Origin: Lyophyllum atratum
Taxonomy: Eukaryota; Basidiomycota; Agaricomycetes; Agaricales; Lyophyllaceae
Assembly (NCBI GenBank): GCA_014905825.1
Contig: JACGCN010000001.1
Span: forward strand, 2,666,001-2,730,000
DNA: 64,000 nt
Reading direction: 5' to 3'
Shown: one piece after another, positions 1 through 9,861 of the stretch
Layout: each line of letters starts with the position of its first letter
Numbering within the stretch: position 1 is the first letter of the stretch
Program-made: the position numbers and the translations under genes
The notes under the pieces: generated by a model
Told to the model about the DNA's origin: nothing
The model's database searches: none
Seen by the model: only the letters and a program-made list of their open reading frames with translations

Positions 1-347
1 ACAAAACGCCATCACGTGACCCGCATCCCACGCTCGCGCCACACAACTTGACCCCAGCCACCGCTCCACCCACTACACGAAGCTTCTTGCTACACCCACG
101 AACCCATTCTCGACGGAGACATCCTCTGCTCCCAGTACACCTTCGGTTTCACATCGACGAAAAAAAAAAACAGTTTCCGCGTGGTGACACCAGGATTCAT
201 CACACACTCTCATAAAGTCGCGACTTCTCTTCTGCGGTTCCTGATTTTTGATCGGGGCGGTGCTTTTATTCTCCCTCCGTCTCCCAGCAAAACTTTGAAA
301 TAATAACTTATGAATCCAAGATGTCTGTCATCCTCGAATTACTCTTC
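1..347. other. 3' flank, no gene seen
   Basis: This stretch lies downstream of the minus-strand transporter that ends at 348. It is C-rich and carries a CACGTGAC motif near position 13 and an A10 run around 160-169. No open frame or splice pattern here supports a gene. It may include the promoter of a gene outside the window. Confidence 0.5.
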
Positions 348-2481
348 TCAACCAATCCCATCTCCTCTTGCCTTCTCTTCCTTCCCCTTTCCAGGTCTTG
401 TCACGACGTCCTCATGTCCGCCAGCCCCACTGCCATCATTTTCATTTCCTCTTTCGTCAAGCCGATCTTCATCCCGCCTTTGAGCTAACGCCAAGGCTTT
501 CCTCCGGATGTCTCCTTCGCTCACAGTTCTCCGCCGTTGCCGCTCCTCCTGCGTGAGTGTGGCCTCACCCACCACCTCAGCGAAGCCCAAGCTACCCAGG
601 CCGCTCCCCCGTTCCCTCGGCACGATTGCGAATCCTGGGCTGATAGGCGACAGTCCAATCTGGAACCCAGGACCCACAGTGTTCATGGGCAATAGTGGTC
701 GTGAGCGCTGTGTGGTGTAGCCCGTATGTGAAGACGATGCGTGGGCGCCGACATCGAGCGTTGTTCGGCGCCGGTGATGACTTCGTGAGCGCGTCGGAGG
801 GGAAAGTGGTGATGGATAGAGGGAAGGAGAGAGTGGCTTTTGTAGTCCACTGGAGCGTGCCCGCGGCGAAAGCGCACGATCATCTGGTTCACCAGCTCTG
901 GAAGGCTTCGAAAGGTCATATATGTTTGATTCCGACCTCGTTCCTCGCTCCATTGGAACTGGCCCTACACCATCTTGCGATATCTGTGTGTTACGGCACG
1001 GGCCCCCGCCAACATCACGCGAGGCATCCTCGACGAGCGATGTTTCTTCGGTTTCGGTGTCATCCAGCTCAGAGCTCTCGCTCCACGCTTCCATATCCAC
1101 TTCCTTGGGACCGGACTGTATACTCACCACCCATACGCCGCCGAGGAGAATGAACATACCGAGCACGACTAGCCCGAGATGCGACGGAGGGATGTCAGAG
1201 AACTGGTCGAAATAGACTAAACCATTTACGATCGAGGAGATGTTGTAAAAACAAAAGGCCGCTAATATAAGCATTCTTCAGTGTCAACTCCACGGATGAA
1301 GACACTACCACTTACATGGACAGACTAAGGTGGGATCAGCCAACGTCAGGGCCTTGTGCAGATACCAGAGTTGCAGTAATGCAAATATAACCAGCCCGAG
1401 GACGAGGACCCACGCTTGCCAACGCCAGAACTGATTTTGGCCCCGTAAAGTCAAGAGCAGTAGTTCTACACCACTTTTGGCGAAGAGGAGACACATGCCC
1501 GATATTATTCCTGAAAAGGAGGCATAAGCTATGGCGAGAAGGAGGCGGGTGCGGTCGATGGCACGGACGTGGGCGTCATGGGGTTGCTTGTATACAGACG
1601 AAGCAGGAGAGGTTGGCGTAGACTTAGGGTCGAGTAAAGGAGTGCGTTCAGTGGCGACGCCAGCATCAGCCACCGGAGTTGTCAGACCTGTCGTAAGCGC
1701 TGCTGCGGGCTTGCAGGGGGCGGTTAGAGCGTGAGTCGAGCCTGTGTCGGAGGGGGACAAGGATATACGGCCGCTGGTTTGTGCTAGTTTGCGAGTGAAG
1801 GCGTAGTCGGCTATATGAGTCTGCCAAACATGATCAGGACATCCACGGAAAGATATTGAGATGCACATACAGCAACAAGGCAAAGCACCACCAAGACACC
1901 TAGGATCGAAAAATATACGACAAAGGCTGGCCTACCGAAAAGCGTGAGGAGATCCTCCAACGAACGCGTTGGTGGTTCTGGTACGATGCCGAAGAAAGCG
2001 ATCAGCACGGCACCCCCAGCAATGAGTATCGTGCCAAGGATCATCCAAGGGGAGAATACATCGCCCAGTATAAAGCGAGCAAAGAAGGCATTCCATAGAA
2101 GAGATACGGCACCTAGGGGTGCGAGAATTACGACGGGGAGTGATGCTATTTGGATGAGAGATCCAAGGACGTTGGAGGAGATAAATATAGCGAATCCTAA
2201 GAGCCAAAGCCTGGATGGCCACAAAGTAAGACGAGTCAGTAATCAAAGGGTGTGTATATCGCAATGGAAATGCTTCACGGTCTTCGATGCTCAACACGTC
2301 GTTCATGCTCGGGTAGTTGTTGGTTGAGAACGTGACTCTTGCGTTGGATGGTGAGACCGAGGGATTGGACAAAGGAAGCGAGCAGACCAATGATTATACC
2401 CAAAGGAATGGAAATGTGTGTGCCATACACATTGCTGGAGACGGCCTGTCGAACGACCAGCCGACAGGTCGAGGGCAGCAT
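348..2481 (-). CDS. NIPA-like magnesium transporter (DUF803 family)
   Basis: Predicted multi-pass membrane protein of 653 aa. The NIPA family moves Mg2+ across plasma or endosomal membranes and belongs to the drug/metabolite transporter fold. Four exons join in frame: 2279-2481, 1871-2210, 1316-1820 and 348-1261, with 50-68 bp introns. The start chosen is the ATG at 2481, just before the first membrane segment (IPLGIIIGLLASFVQSLGLTI). Family signatures are visible: an exon-2 stretch with SLPVVILAPLGAVSLLWNAF, then VLVLGLVIFALLQLWYLHKAL, and across the last junction AFCFYNISSIVNGLVYFDQF. The family core ends about 80 residues into exon 4. The remaining ~220 residues are hydrophilic and rich in Ser, Pro and Arg, so this protein is longer than animal NIPA proteins (about 330-400 aa). 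A second hydrophilic insert, rich in Ser, Thr and Pro, sits in exon 3. Transport specificity is inferred from family only. Confidence 0.9.
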
Positions 2482-2995
2482 GATGGCGCGGGTAGAGCTG
2501 GGGAGAGGGTATAACGATACCACGTGCATTGAACGTGCATACACATATTTGGACATATTTCCAATGTGTGGAGTCTTGTCCACAGAGAGAAGCAAGTGCC
2601 CACAACCTACTATAACAGGGAAGGGTCCAAACAATTTATTCAATGGCGTCTATGTAGACCTCTTCATGATAACAAGGGTTGGAAAGGTTTGAACCCGTCC
2701 TGGGGATGAGGCTGAATTTCACTCCAAGCCCCCATTTTTGGCTCCGATCCATGGCTCAGAGTCGCTCAACAATTCAAATTTTCTCGACCTACATACTCCA
2801 CCTTAATGTCAGAAGCCATTCCGAAGGTATCCCCCAAGCACTCTTTTTGAAGGTGAACGGAAACTCCTAGTCGCGGCACAGTGTCCTTGTTTAATGTTTT
2901 GTTGTTGTACTTAGGTGTAACACTGCACGGGGATGAATAGCTTCAAGCGAGTTTGACAATACAGGTACAAGTACGTAAGGTTTTCCCGTCTAACT
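2482..2995. other. intergenic, transporter promoter and HSP104 3' region
   Basis: This 514-bp gap separates two minus-strand genes. It must hold the 5' region of the NIPA-like gene and the 3' UTR of HSP104. No convincing open frame, repeat or RNA gene was seen. Confidence 0.5.
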
Positions 2996-5900
2996 TCAAT
3001 CCATCTCTTCAATCTCAATATCTTCATCGTCAATCTCCATTGATTCTTCTCGAACAGTCCCTTCGTGGTTAGGTACAATGTGCAGCCGATTGCGAGGACC
3101 GTCAAAGCGGATTCGAACAGTCTCGTTATCTCGAATACGATCCGAAAGAAGCATCACCGACAATGGGTTTAGAAGCTCGCTCTGGATCGCGCGGTTAAGG
3201 GGTCGAGCACCGTACGTGGGCGAGTACCCCACAGAAGTGAGATAGTTCTTGCTTTCTTCGTCGATGTCGAGCTTGATCTTCCGGTCCGCAAGCCGGTCTT
3301 CAACTTCCTTCAATCGAAGATCGACAATCTTCAGGATGTTTTTGCGGGACAGGGAGCGCTGAAAAGTTCTGCATGAGCTTGGATGCTTGCTAGAAGAGTA
3401 AACGAGCGACTTACGAAGATGACAATCTCGTCTATTCTGTTCACAAATTCGGGAGGGAAATGCGATTGTATAGCACCCATGACCAAGGTTTTGGTTTCTG
3501 AACGGATCGGTCCTTCACCCATCTCGTTAAGGTGAGCTGCACCGAGGTTGGAAGTCATCATAATGACAGTGTTCCGGAAGTCCACAACTCTGCCTTGGCC
3601 GTCTGTCAAACGGCCATCGTCGAGAACTTGCAGGAACAAGGTAACAAACTCCCGACACGTCTTTTCCACCTCATCCACAAGGACGATCGTGTAGGGCTTG
3701 CGTCGTACGTATTCAGTGAGTTGCCCTCCTGCATCATAACCCACGTAGCCTGGTGGCGCGCCGATAAGGCGGGAAATTGAGTGTTTTTCTGAGTATTCGG
3801 AACCATCGATCCTGATCATGGCATCAGGCGAATCAAACAAGAGCGTCGCAAGCTAAGGCATCAAAGTGAATATGGTGATAAGACTGTGTGCGTCATATTA
3901 GGCTTACCGTTTTCGTAAGGAGCGTTTTTCCTGTCCCCGAAGGTCCAGCCATCAAGAAACTCGCCACTGGTCGGTTTGGGTTGCCAAGCCCACTCCTCGT
4001 CAGCCGAATGGCATTCGCAACTGCCTTGACTGCGTCAGGCTGCCCCACAACACTACTCGCCAGAATCTTGTCCATCTTCAAAAGCTTGTCGCGCTCGGTG
4101 GACATCAACCGAGTCACCGGGATCGATGTCCATCGCGCAACAATCTCAGCGATCTGATCTGGAGTGACTGTATCCGTCCCAGTACCAGACGCAGCGTCTT
4201 CTGCAGCCTTTTTGGCCTCTAGCTGGTCGAGGCGGTGCTGGAGGTCGGGGATTGCGTAGTATTTCAGATCTGAGGCAGTCGCGAGGTCCCGCCTTCGGAT
4301 GGTTAGCTAGTTGGAGTCGTGCGACTAGATTGTAATGGCTTGGCTCACCTTCGTTCAGCATCCTCCACTTTCACTTTGAGCTCATCCATCCTCCTCCGTA
4401 GGTCATTCACTTCATCTCCCCGTCTCTTCTCATTCTCATAAGCAGCTCTAAGAGGTTGAAGCTGCTCCTCGACCTCAGAGATCGTCTTTTTAGCTATCTG
4501 TAAACGCTCCTTGCTCGCTGGATCCTTTTCTCGTTCTAGAGCATGGATCTCCACTTCAAGTTCGAGCTTACGACGCTGCAACTTGTCGATCTCCTCGGGT
4601 TCTGTCTCTCGGGTGACACGGACGCTAGAGGTGGAATTGTCAGATCATTTTCCCGGAAGAACGACCTGGAAGAACGATCTCACTCACCTAGCACAAGCTT
4701 CATCAACGAGATCGATGGCAGAGTCGGGGAGTCTCCTGGACGTCAAATAACGATGCGCTAGCGTCGCAGCAGATATAAGGGCGCCGTCGAGAATTCGAAC
4801 CCCATGATGAACTTCATATTTCTCTCTGATGCCTCGGAGAATACTGATCGTTTCTGGTACGCTCGGTTCGTTAACAATGACCTGAGCAAATCTGCGCTCC
4901 AAAGCGGCATCGGTCTCAATGTATTTCCTATATTCTGCAAGAGTGGTTGCGCCGATACACCGAAGTTTGCCGCGGGCAAGGAGAGGCTTGAACAGGTTTG
5001 CGGCATCCATTCCACCACCTTCTGAGCCCCTGCCTGCCATGATGAGATGTAGTTCATCAATGAAGAGAATGACTCCGGGCCCGCCATCGTCGGCCGCTTT
5101 CTCGACTTCATTGAGGACAGACTTTATACGCTCCTCATATTCGCCTTTGTATTTGGCACCAGCCATCAGCGCACCCATGTCCAACGAGTAGAGCCGAGCA
5201 ATCAGACTGGCAGGAACATCACGGTTGACGATACGCTGCGCAAGTCCTTCAGCTATGGACGTCTTGCCAACACCTGGTTCACCGATGAGCACAGGATTGT
5301 TTTTGGTCCTAGATTATGGTCAGCTGGCTTGCGAGTTGTTGCATAATGATGCGTACCTCCTACACAAGATCCGGATAGCACGCCTAATTTCATTGTCTCG
5401 GCCAATGACAGGATCTATCTTACCCTCCTCAGCTAATGCTGTGAGGTCGACAGCATATTTAGAGAGCGCGTCGAACCCTTGCTCCGCGGTTTTGGAATCG
5501 ACTCTGCGGTTTCCTCGAATTTGTTCAATGGCGGTGTTTACGGCGGCCTCCGTGAGTCCAAGCTCTTTCAGGACACCGGCAATCGAGGGATCCTTCACGA
5601 GTGCACGAAGTAGGTGATCTTGTGCGATGTAAGAATCGTGCATAGTCTTCTGGATATTTTGGGCTTCGCGTAGAACTTTAAGTGCAGGGGCGCTGAGTGA
5701 TACTTCATCAGGAGGTGGACTTTGGGTTGGAAGTCGGACAATGAGTTTCTGTATGGCACGTTTCACTGCGTTCTAATATAGACTGGGTAAGCGAATAAAC
5801 GGGTGGAACAAGATACGGAAATAACATACTGGGTCACCACCAGCCCTCTGGATTACGGAGACGAACAGAGGTATAGCGCTTCCGGTGTGCTGTGTACCGC

Positions 5901-6096
5901 CAGGAATGGCTTCGCCCGATCCCTCATTGATGAGAACGAAGGCGATATGCGCCGGGTGGACTGCAGAATGATGAGCGACACTGTAAGGGATGGAACCAGT
6001 AGACACACCTTGTGCGTTTGCATAATCTTTGGCTAGCTGAATAGCATCGGATAGAGTTTGCTGAGCTTTTTCAGTAAAATCGTAGTTACTGGCCAT
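2996..6096 (-). CDS. HSP104: Hsp104/ClpB-type AAA+ protein disaggregase
   Basis: Hexameric ATPase that, with Hsp70/Hsp40, pulls proteins out of aggregates after heat stress. Eight exons join without a break into 905 aa (yeast Hsp104 is 908): 6009-6096, 5830-5960, 5357-5772, 4688-5308, 4349-4624, 3908-4292, 3415-3852 and 2996-3358. The N-terminal Clp repeat domain is followed by nucleotide-binding domain 1 with Walker A GEPGVGKT and Walker [10 protein letters not shown]. Next comes the coiled-coil middle domain (exon 5, Glu/Arg-rich), then domain 2 with GPSGTGKT, pore-loop [10 protein letters not shown] and [11 protein letters not shown]. There is no mitochondrial presequence, and the tail is acidic (ending EIEEMD), like cytosolic Hsp104 rather than mitochondrial Hsp78. 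The promoter carries a TATA box and a heat-shock-element-like motif, which fits stress induction. Confidence 0.97.
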
Positions 6097-6130
6097 GTTG
6101 AGGGGGTCATGGTGCTACTAGTACAGCGAC

Positions 6131-6138
6131 CTTTTATA
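6131..6138 (-). promoter_or_regulatory. TATA box of HSP104
   Basis: Read on the minus strand this is TATAAAAG, a perfect TATA element 35 bp upstream of the HSP104 ATG at 6096. TATA boxes are typical of inducible stress genes. The short distance to the ATG implies either a very short 5' UTR or a more upstream start site. Confidence 0.55.
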
Positions 6139-6177
6139 AGTCCGTTTCAATACATCCATGAGTCTTGGTTCAACCTC

Positions 6178-6190
6178 GAACATTCTCGAC
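6178..6190. promoter_or_regulatory. heat-shock element (GAA-nn-TTC-nn-GAC)
   Basis: GAACATTCTCGAC holds two perfect and one near-perfect inverted 5-bp units of the Hsf1 site, about 85 bp upstream of the HSP104 start. The position and the downstream gene make heat-shock-factor control likely. Function is inferred from the motif alone. Confidence 0.5.
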
Positions 6191-6191
6191 C

Positions 6192-6216
6192 TGACGTCAC
6201 ACTGTAACGTCACGTG
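6192..6216. promoter_or_regulatory. CRE palindrome and E-box in HSP104 promoter
   Basis: TGACGTCA (6192-6199) is a perfect 8-bp CRE/ATF-bZIP site. It is followed within 25 bp by ACGTCACGTG, which contains the E-box CACGTG at 6211-6216. Both sit directly upstream of the heat-shock element. They suggest bZIP and bHLH input, on sequence evidence only. Confidence 0.4.
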
Positions 6217-6453
6217 TCCATCTACTTTAAGATGTGATCTGATCACTACTAGTACTACTACTGATAGTATGTAATAGTACAAGTCAGGACTGCGTCGTCG
6301 AAAGCGCTTTTCGCCAAATGGCATGCACGCTCAGGGCTCGTCCTGATGTTACTAGTACTACTACATCAAAGCCTCGACTTCAAGTGAAGAATGTCCAAGG
6401 TACGCCACTGGGATGTATCATTAGCTGGGTCAATGCCATGGACATAATACAAG

Positions 6454-7590
6454 TCAAGCACGAACCCAAGTGAACCACGAGTCCGAGTTGCTCGACAACG
6501 TATCCACGAACTTGGGCACCCTCCTCTCCTTGAACGATTTGACGCCTTCTACGGCATCGTTGCTCCTGCCTAGCGCCCGCATCACTCTCGAGTCGAGGAG
6601 GTGGTTCTCTTCGATGCTATCTCCAGGGTGCTGGATCAAGGCCTTTGTATATGCTATGGATGGTTGCGAGGTGTTGGCTGCGAGCTCCTCCGCGAAGGAC
6701 TTGGCGACTGGGAACACTTCCTCGCGCGTCGCAAGGATTTGGTGGTACAGGTCCCGTATGAAAGGGGAGTCTGGAGTGACAGTGGCGCCCGTGAGGAGAA
6801 GCGACGATGCGCGCGAGTGTCCCAGGAGACGAGGTAGAAGGTATGTCGATGTCGCTGTAACGAATGGCTATAGATTTGTTAAGGAAATGGCGCACGAGAC
6901 CCACCTTCAGCTGAGATTCCGCGACGAACAAAGGGGAATGTTAATTTAGCGCCTCCCCACACAAAACGGAAATCGAAAGGCAGTTGGAAGGCCGTAACAC
7001 CAGCTCCAGCCTAGAAGAGATGAGATAGGCAAGCCATCGAATGACTGAAACTTACAGCGTGGCCGTTGACAGCCGCGATTGTGATCTTACGACATCTGTA
7101 TATAACGACCGAGAGGGTGCCACCTGAATCCCTGTGGGCTGTAGTAATTGTGTTCAACATCTCTGTCAATATTGTAGAGTATCACACGGACCTTGGTCCC
7201 CTTCCTTCTCTGCATCTTCATCCCAAAGCAGATCCCAACCTCCCGAAATATCAGCCTGTAAGAAGAACCGTATAACATCATGTTTAAAACGCTAGCTGGC
7301 TGCTTACCCCAGAACAGTATGCAGATGTTGAGGGATCAGCAGTAAGGATGACAACCCTAACGCGGTCATCCCTGTCGCACAAATTGAACGCTTGTATTAA
7401 CTCTGTAATGATGTTTTTGTTGATAGAGTTCCTTCTAGTAGTGGCCAAGACTTGTGAGGCAAAGTGAAAAGACTATCTCATCTGTACACACTCACTGCTT
7501 CGGTCGGTTTATTGTAATGACAGCAACAGCTCCATCCAATGACAGAAGGATATCCTTGAATGCGAGAGAACTGTAGTCTGGAGGAGACAT
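6454..7590 (-). CDS. enoyl-CoA hydratase/isomerase family protein
   Basis: Crotonase-fold enzyme of 291 aa, expected to hydrate or isomerise the double bond of enoyl-CoA in fatty-acid breakdown. Six exons close in one frame: 7496-7590, 7308-7434, 7192-7255, 7056-7138, 6905-7010 and 6454-6854. The start is the ATG at 7590, giving MSPPDYSS. The fold signature is present: VITINRPKQRNSINKN, then the oxyanion-hole region TYCSGADISGG, then ITIAAVNGHAAGAGVTAF, and then FPFVRRGISAEATSTYLLPR. The segment after the last of these has Ala-Thr-Ser-Thr where many fungal peroxisomal members have Ala-Cys-Ser-Ser. The protein ends WVRA, not a PTS1 tripeptide, so peroxisomal import by that route is not supported. 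The substrate cannot be told. It shares a 417-bp divergent region with PRPP synthetase. Confidence 0.88.
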
Positions 7591-8007
7591 TCCTGTGGCT
7601 AATTCGGCATCAGCGCCGGGGGTCAAGTACTGAAGCAAGGATGTCTGAAACTGACTGGTGGACTTGATGATCTCACGGGGGTTAACACATGTCTATCGAA
7701 GATTCCAAACTGCCCCGCATCCTCCTTTGGCTTGATTGGGACACCACATCTCTCAATGATTGTGAGAGGAGCAAGCCAAGGACGTCTAAATCATCAGTGT
7801 GTGCGGAGGATATACTTTGGGAGAGACGAAAATACATCAGTCGTTCTTAGTCAGCGATATCAGTCTCTTCAACAATCACGCTGGAGTCTGTGCGCTCGTC
7901 TACATATATCCCTCATCTTCACCTTCTAATCTCGGAGTCTTCTCCGCTGATTCTCTTCCTGTATCTATTTTCTTCATGGAAATTGGCCTCCTCGCCATTA
8001 CTCAAGT
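7591..8007. other. divergent intergenic region
   Basis: This 417-bp gap lies between the start of the enoyl-CoA hydratase gene (minus) and the start of PRPP synthetase (plus), so it should hold both promoters. No TATA box or repeat stood out, and the short open frames here have no family signature. Confidence 0.5.
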
Positions 8008-9317
8008 ATGTTAAATGGGAGCGGAATCAAGATTTTTTCGGGTACGTACTTCGTAAGTAGTTGTCAATCTTCGGGCCTGATATGCTGTGCTTTGATAACT
8101 AGGGACAAGCCATCCTGAGCTCGCAGAGATCATAGCCCGACGGTAAATAGCCTCTGTTATAGCCTGCTGTCTTGCCTTGATTTGAGTTGCATATCCAGTA
8201 TCGGTCTACCCCTCTCGAAGGCAGAAATTACCCGCAGCGGTATCGGCGAGACAAGTGTCCGTATCGCAGAGTCCGTGCGTGAGGACGACGTATACATCAT
8301 CACCACCGGATGCGGGGCTGTCAATACAGCTCTCATGGAGCTTTGCATCATGATTCACGCTTGCAAAATTGCTAGTGCCAAAAGAATCACGGCAGTTATA
8401 CCGTTGTTCCCATATTCACGACAGGACAAAAAGGACAAGAGCCGAGCGCCCATTACTGCCAAACTCGTAGCCAACATGATTCAAAAAGCGGGCTGTGATC
8501 ATGTCATCGTCAGTGTCGTCCTAACTCTTGAAGATCAAAAAGCAAATAATACTTGCTCCTGCTTAGACCATGGATCTGCATGCATCGCAAATCCAGGGTT
8601 TCTTCGATGTCCCTGTTGACAAGTGAGTTGGTCGCACACTCACATTATGTCACTATTCGTTTCCTTGCCGCTAATACAATGTTGTCAGTGTAAGTGACGT
8701 TTGGCCTGCCACGTTTGATTTGCCCTCATCCTTGCATCTTTGAAGCTTTATGCGGAACCGTCGGCTATCCTTTATATTCGCACACACTTCACCCTGGATG
8801 ATGTCGTGATAGTCTCACCAGATGCGGGAGGAGCCAAAAGGTGCGATCCACAGTGTGCTTTGTGATATTCATCTAATTCGATGTTCGCAGAGCGACATCG
8901 ATTGCTGATAGACTGGGCGTGGACTTTGCGCTGTTTCACAAAGAACGTAAAAAGGCAAATGAAGTCTCGCGCATGGTCTTGGTGGGGCACGTCCGCGACA
9001 AAGTTGCGATCTTAGTCGATGATATGGCGGACACGTGCGGAACGCTTTGCTTAGCTGCTGAGCATCTGTCGGAAGCTGGCGTTGCTAAAGTGTATGCCAT
9101 CGTCACACATGGGATCCTAAGCGGTAACGCGCTCAAGGCCGTGGAAGACAGCACGTTGGAGAAACTGATTGTAACAAATACGCTTCCACAAGCGGAAAAC
9201 CAGGCGGCGTGCCCGAAAATCGAGGTTATCGATATTGGCGTAGTGCTTGGAGAGGTGATCAGGCGCAGCCACTATGGAGAGAGCGTGTCGAAGCTGTTCC
9301 ATGAGGTTCCCTACTAG
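8008..9317 (+). CDS. PRS: ribose-phosphate pyrophosphokinase (PRPP synthetase)
   Basis: Makes 5-phosphoribosyl-1-pyrophosphate from ribose-5-phosphate and ATP for nucleotide, His and Trp synthesis. Seven exons give 320 aa (human PRPS1 is 318): 8008-8041, 8103-8142, 8199-8508, 8567-8622, 8689 alone, 8746-8840 and 8891-9317. The start [12 protein letters not shown] fits the family N-terminus. Visible motifs are [18 protein letters not shown], the ATP-site [20 protein letters not shown], and the PRPP-binding signature [15 protein letters not shown]. The single-base exon T at 8689 is required to read Asp-Asn-Leu-Tyr across two adjacent introns (8623-8688 and 8690-8745). Both introns have consensus ends. 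Skipping the base shifts the frame to an early stop. Fungal genomes carry several PRS paralogs; which one this is cannot be said. It looks like the catalytic type without a long insertion. Confidence 0.95.
8689..8689 (+). other. 1-nt microexon in PRPP synthetase
   Basis: The base T at 8689 is flanked by a perfect acceptor (TTGTCAG) and a perfect donor (GTAAGTG). Including it turns the split codon AA|T into Asn and keeps the conserved VDNLYAEP reading. Both neighbouring introns (66 and 56 bp) match the size range of the other introns in this gene (51-66 bp). Confidence 0.7.
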
Positions 9318-9861
9318 GGTTATTCGGAAGGGCGTACGATTAGATTTGCAATAGATGTATTCACTGGTTTCGCATGTATCCTAAACAAGAGATATGGTGA
9401 TGAATGTCGGGTAGGCGCAATGGGGATTTCCATATGCTAGTGTCAGGGATGGTATGCAGCAAAATTGGGATCAGAAGCGGTTGTGACAGATCCGAGGTAG
9501 AGGTCAGCTGAGCGGCTCAGGAAGACCAGCCCCAGCACCGTGCATCAGTCCACTGCACACCGTCGTCGACAGCTGCGACGACAGCTGCACTGTCCTTGCC
9601 CCTCCTTCCCGACCCCCTGGCATAATATCACCAGCCAGTTTCTTCCCCACCTTTCGTCCATCCCGAATTGCCTCCTACTCGGCCGTCTTCTTTTGCTCGC
9701 TTGGTTTTTCTTGTTGTGCAGCGAATAACGAAGCTCTCATCAATTAACCCGACTGCTCACCATCTGCCAGCACGACTAGCTTGTCCTCCTATTTACTAAA
9801 AGACTCTCCCTAACATCTTTCTCCAAGTCTACCTCCGGTCCTGGGCAATGCTAGGCGTATC
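9318..9861. other. intergenic, kinase 5' region
   Basis: This 544-bp gap holds the 3' region of PRPP synthetase and the promoter or 5' UTR of the kinase gene. From about 9530 to 9840 the plus strand is strongly C/T-rich, as is common in basidiomycete 5' leaders. A short upstream ATG frame occurs at 9848. No gene was seen. Confidence 0.5.

Larger units (their letters stand above)
6116..6358. repeat. three copies of TACTAGTAC palindrome
   Basis: The palindromic 8-mer TACTAGTA plus C occurs at 6116-6124, 6247-6255 and 6350-6358, all upstream of HSP104. Two copies are followed by a TACTAC extension. They may be protein-binding sites or a decayed simple repeat. Confidence 0.6.

Noticed and set aside
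2680..2710. A tRNA-like GGTTTGAACCC
   Set aside because: No clover-leaf can be formed and the motif lacks a proper B-box context.
6454..6462. Peroxisomal PTS1 on the enoyl-CoA hydratase
   Set aside because: The C-terminus is VRA, which does not fit the consensus.
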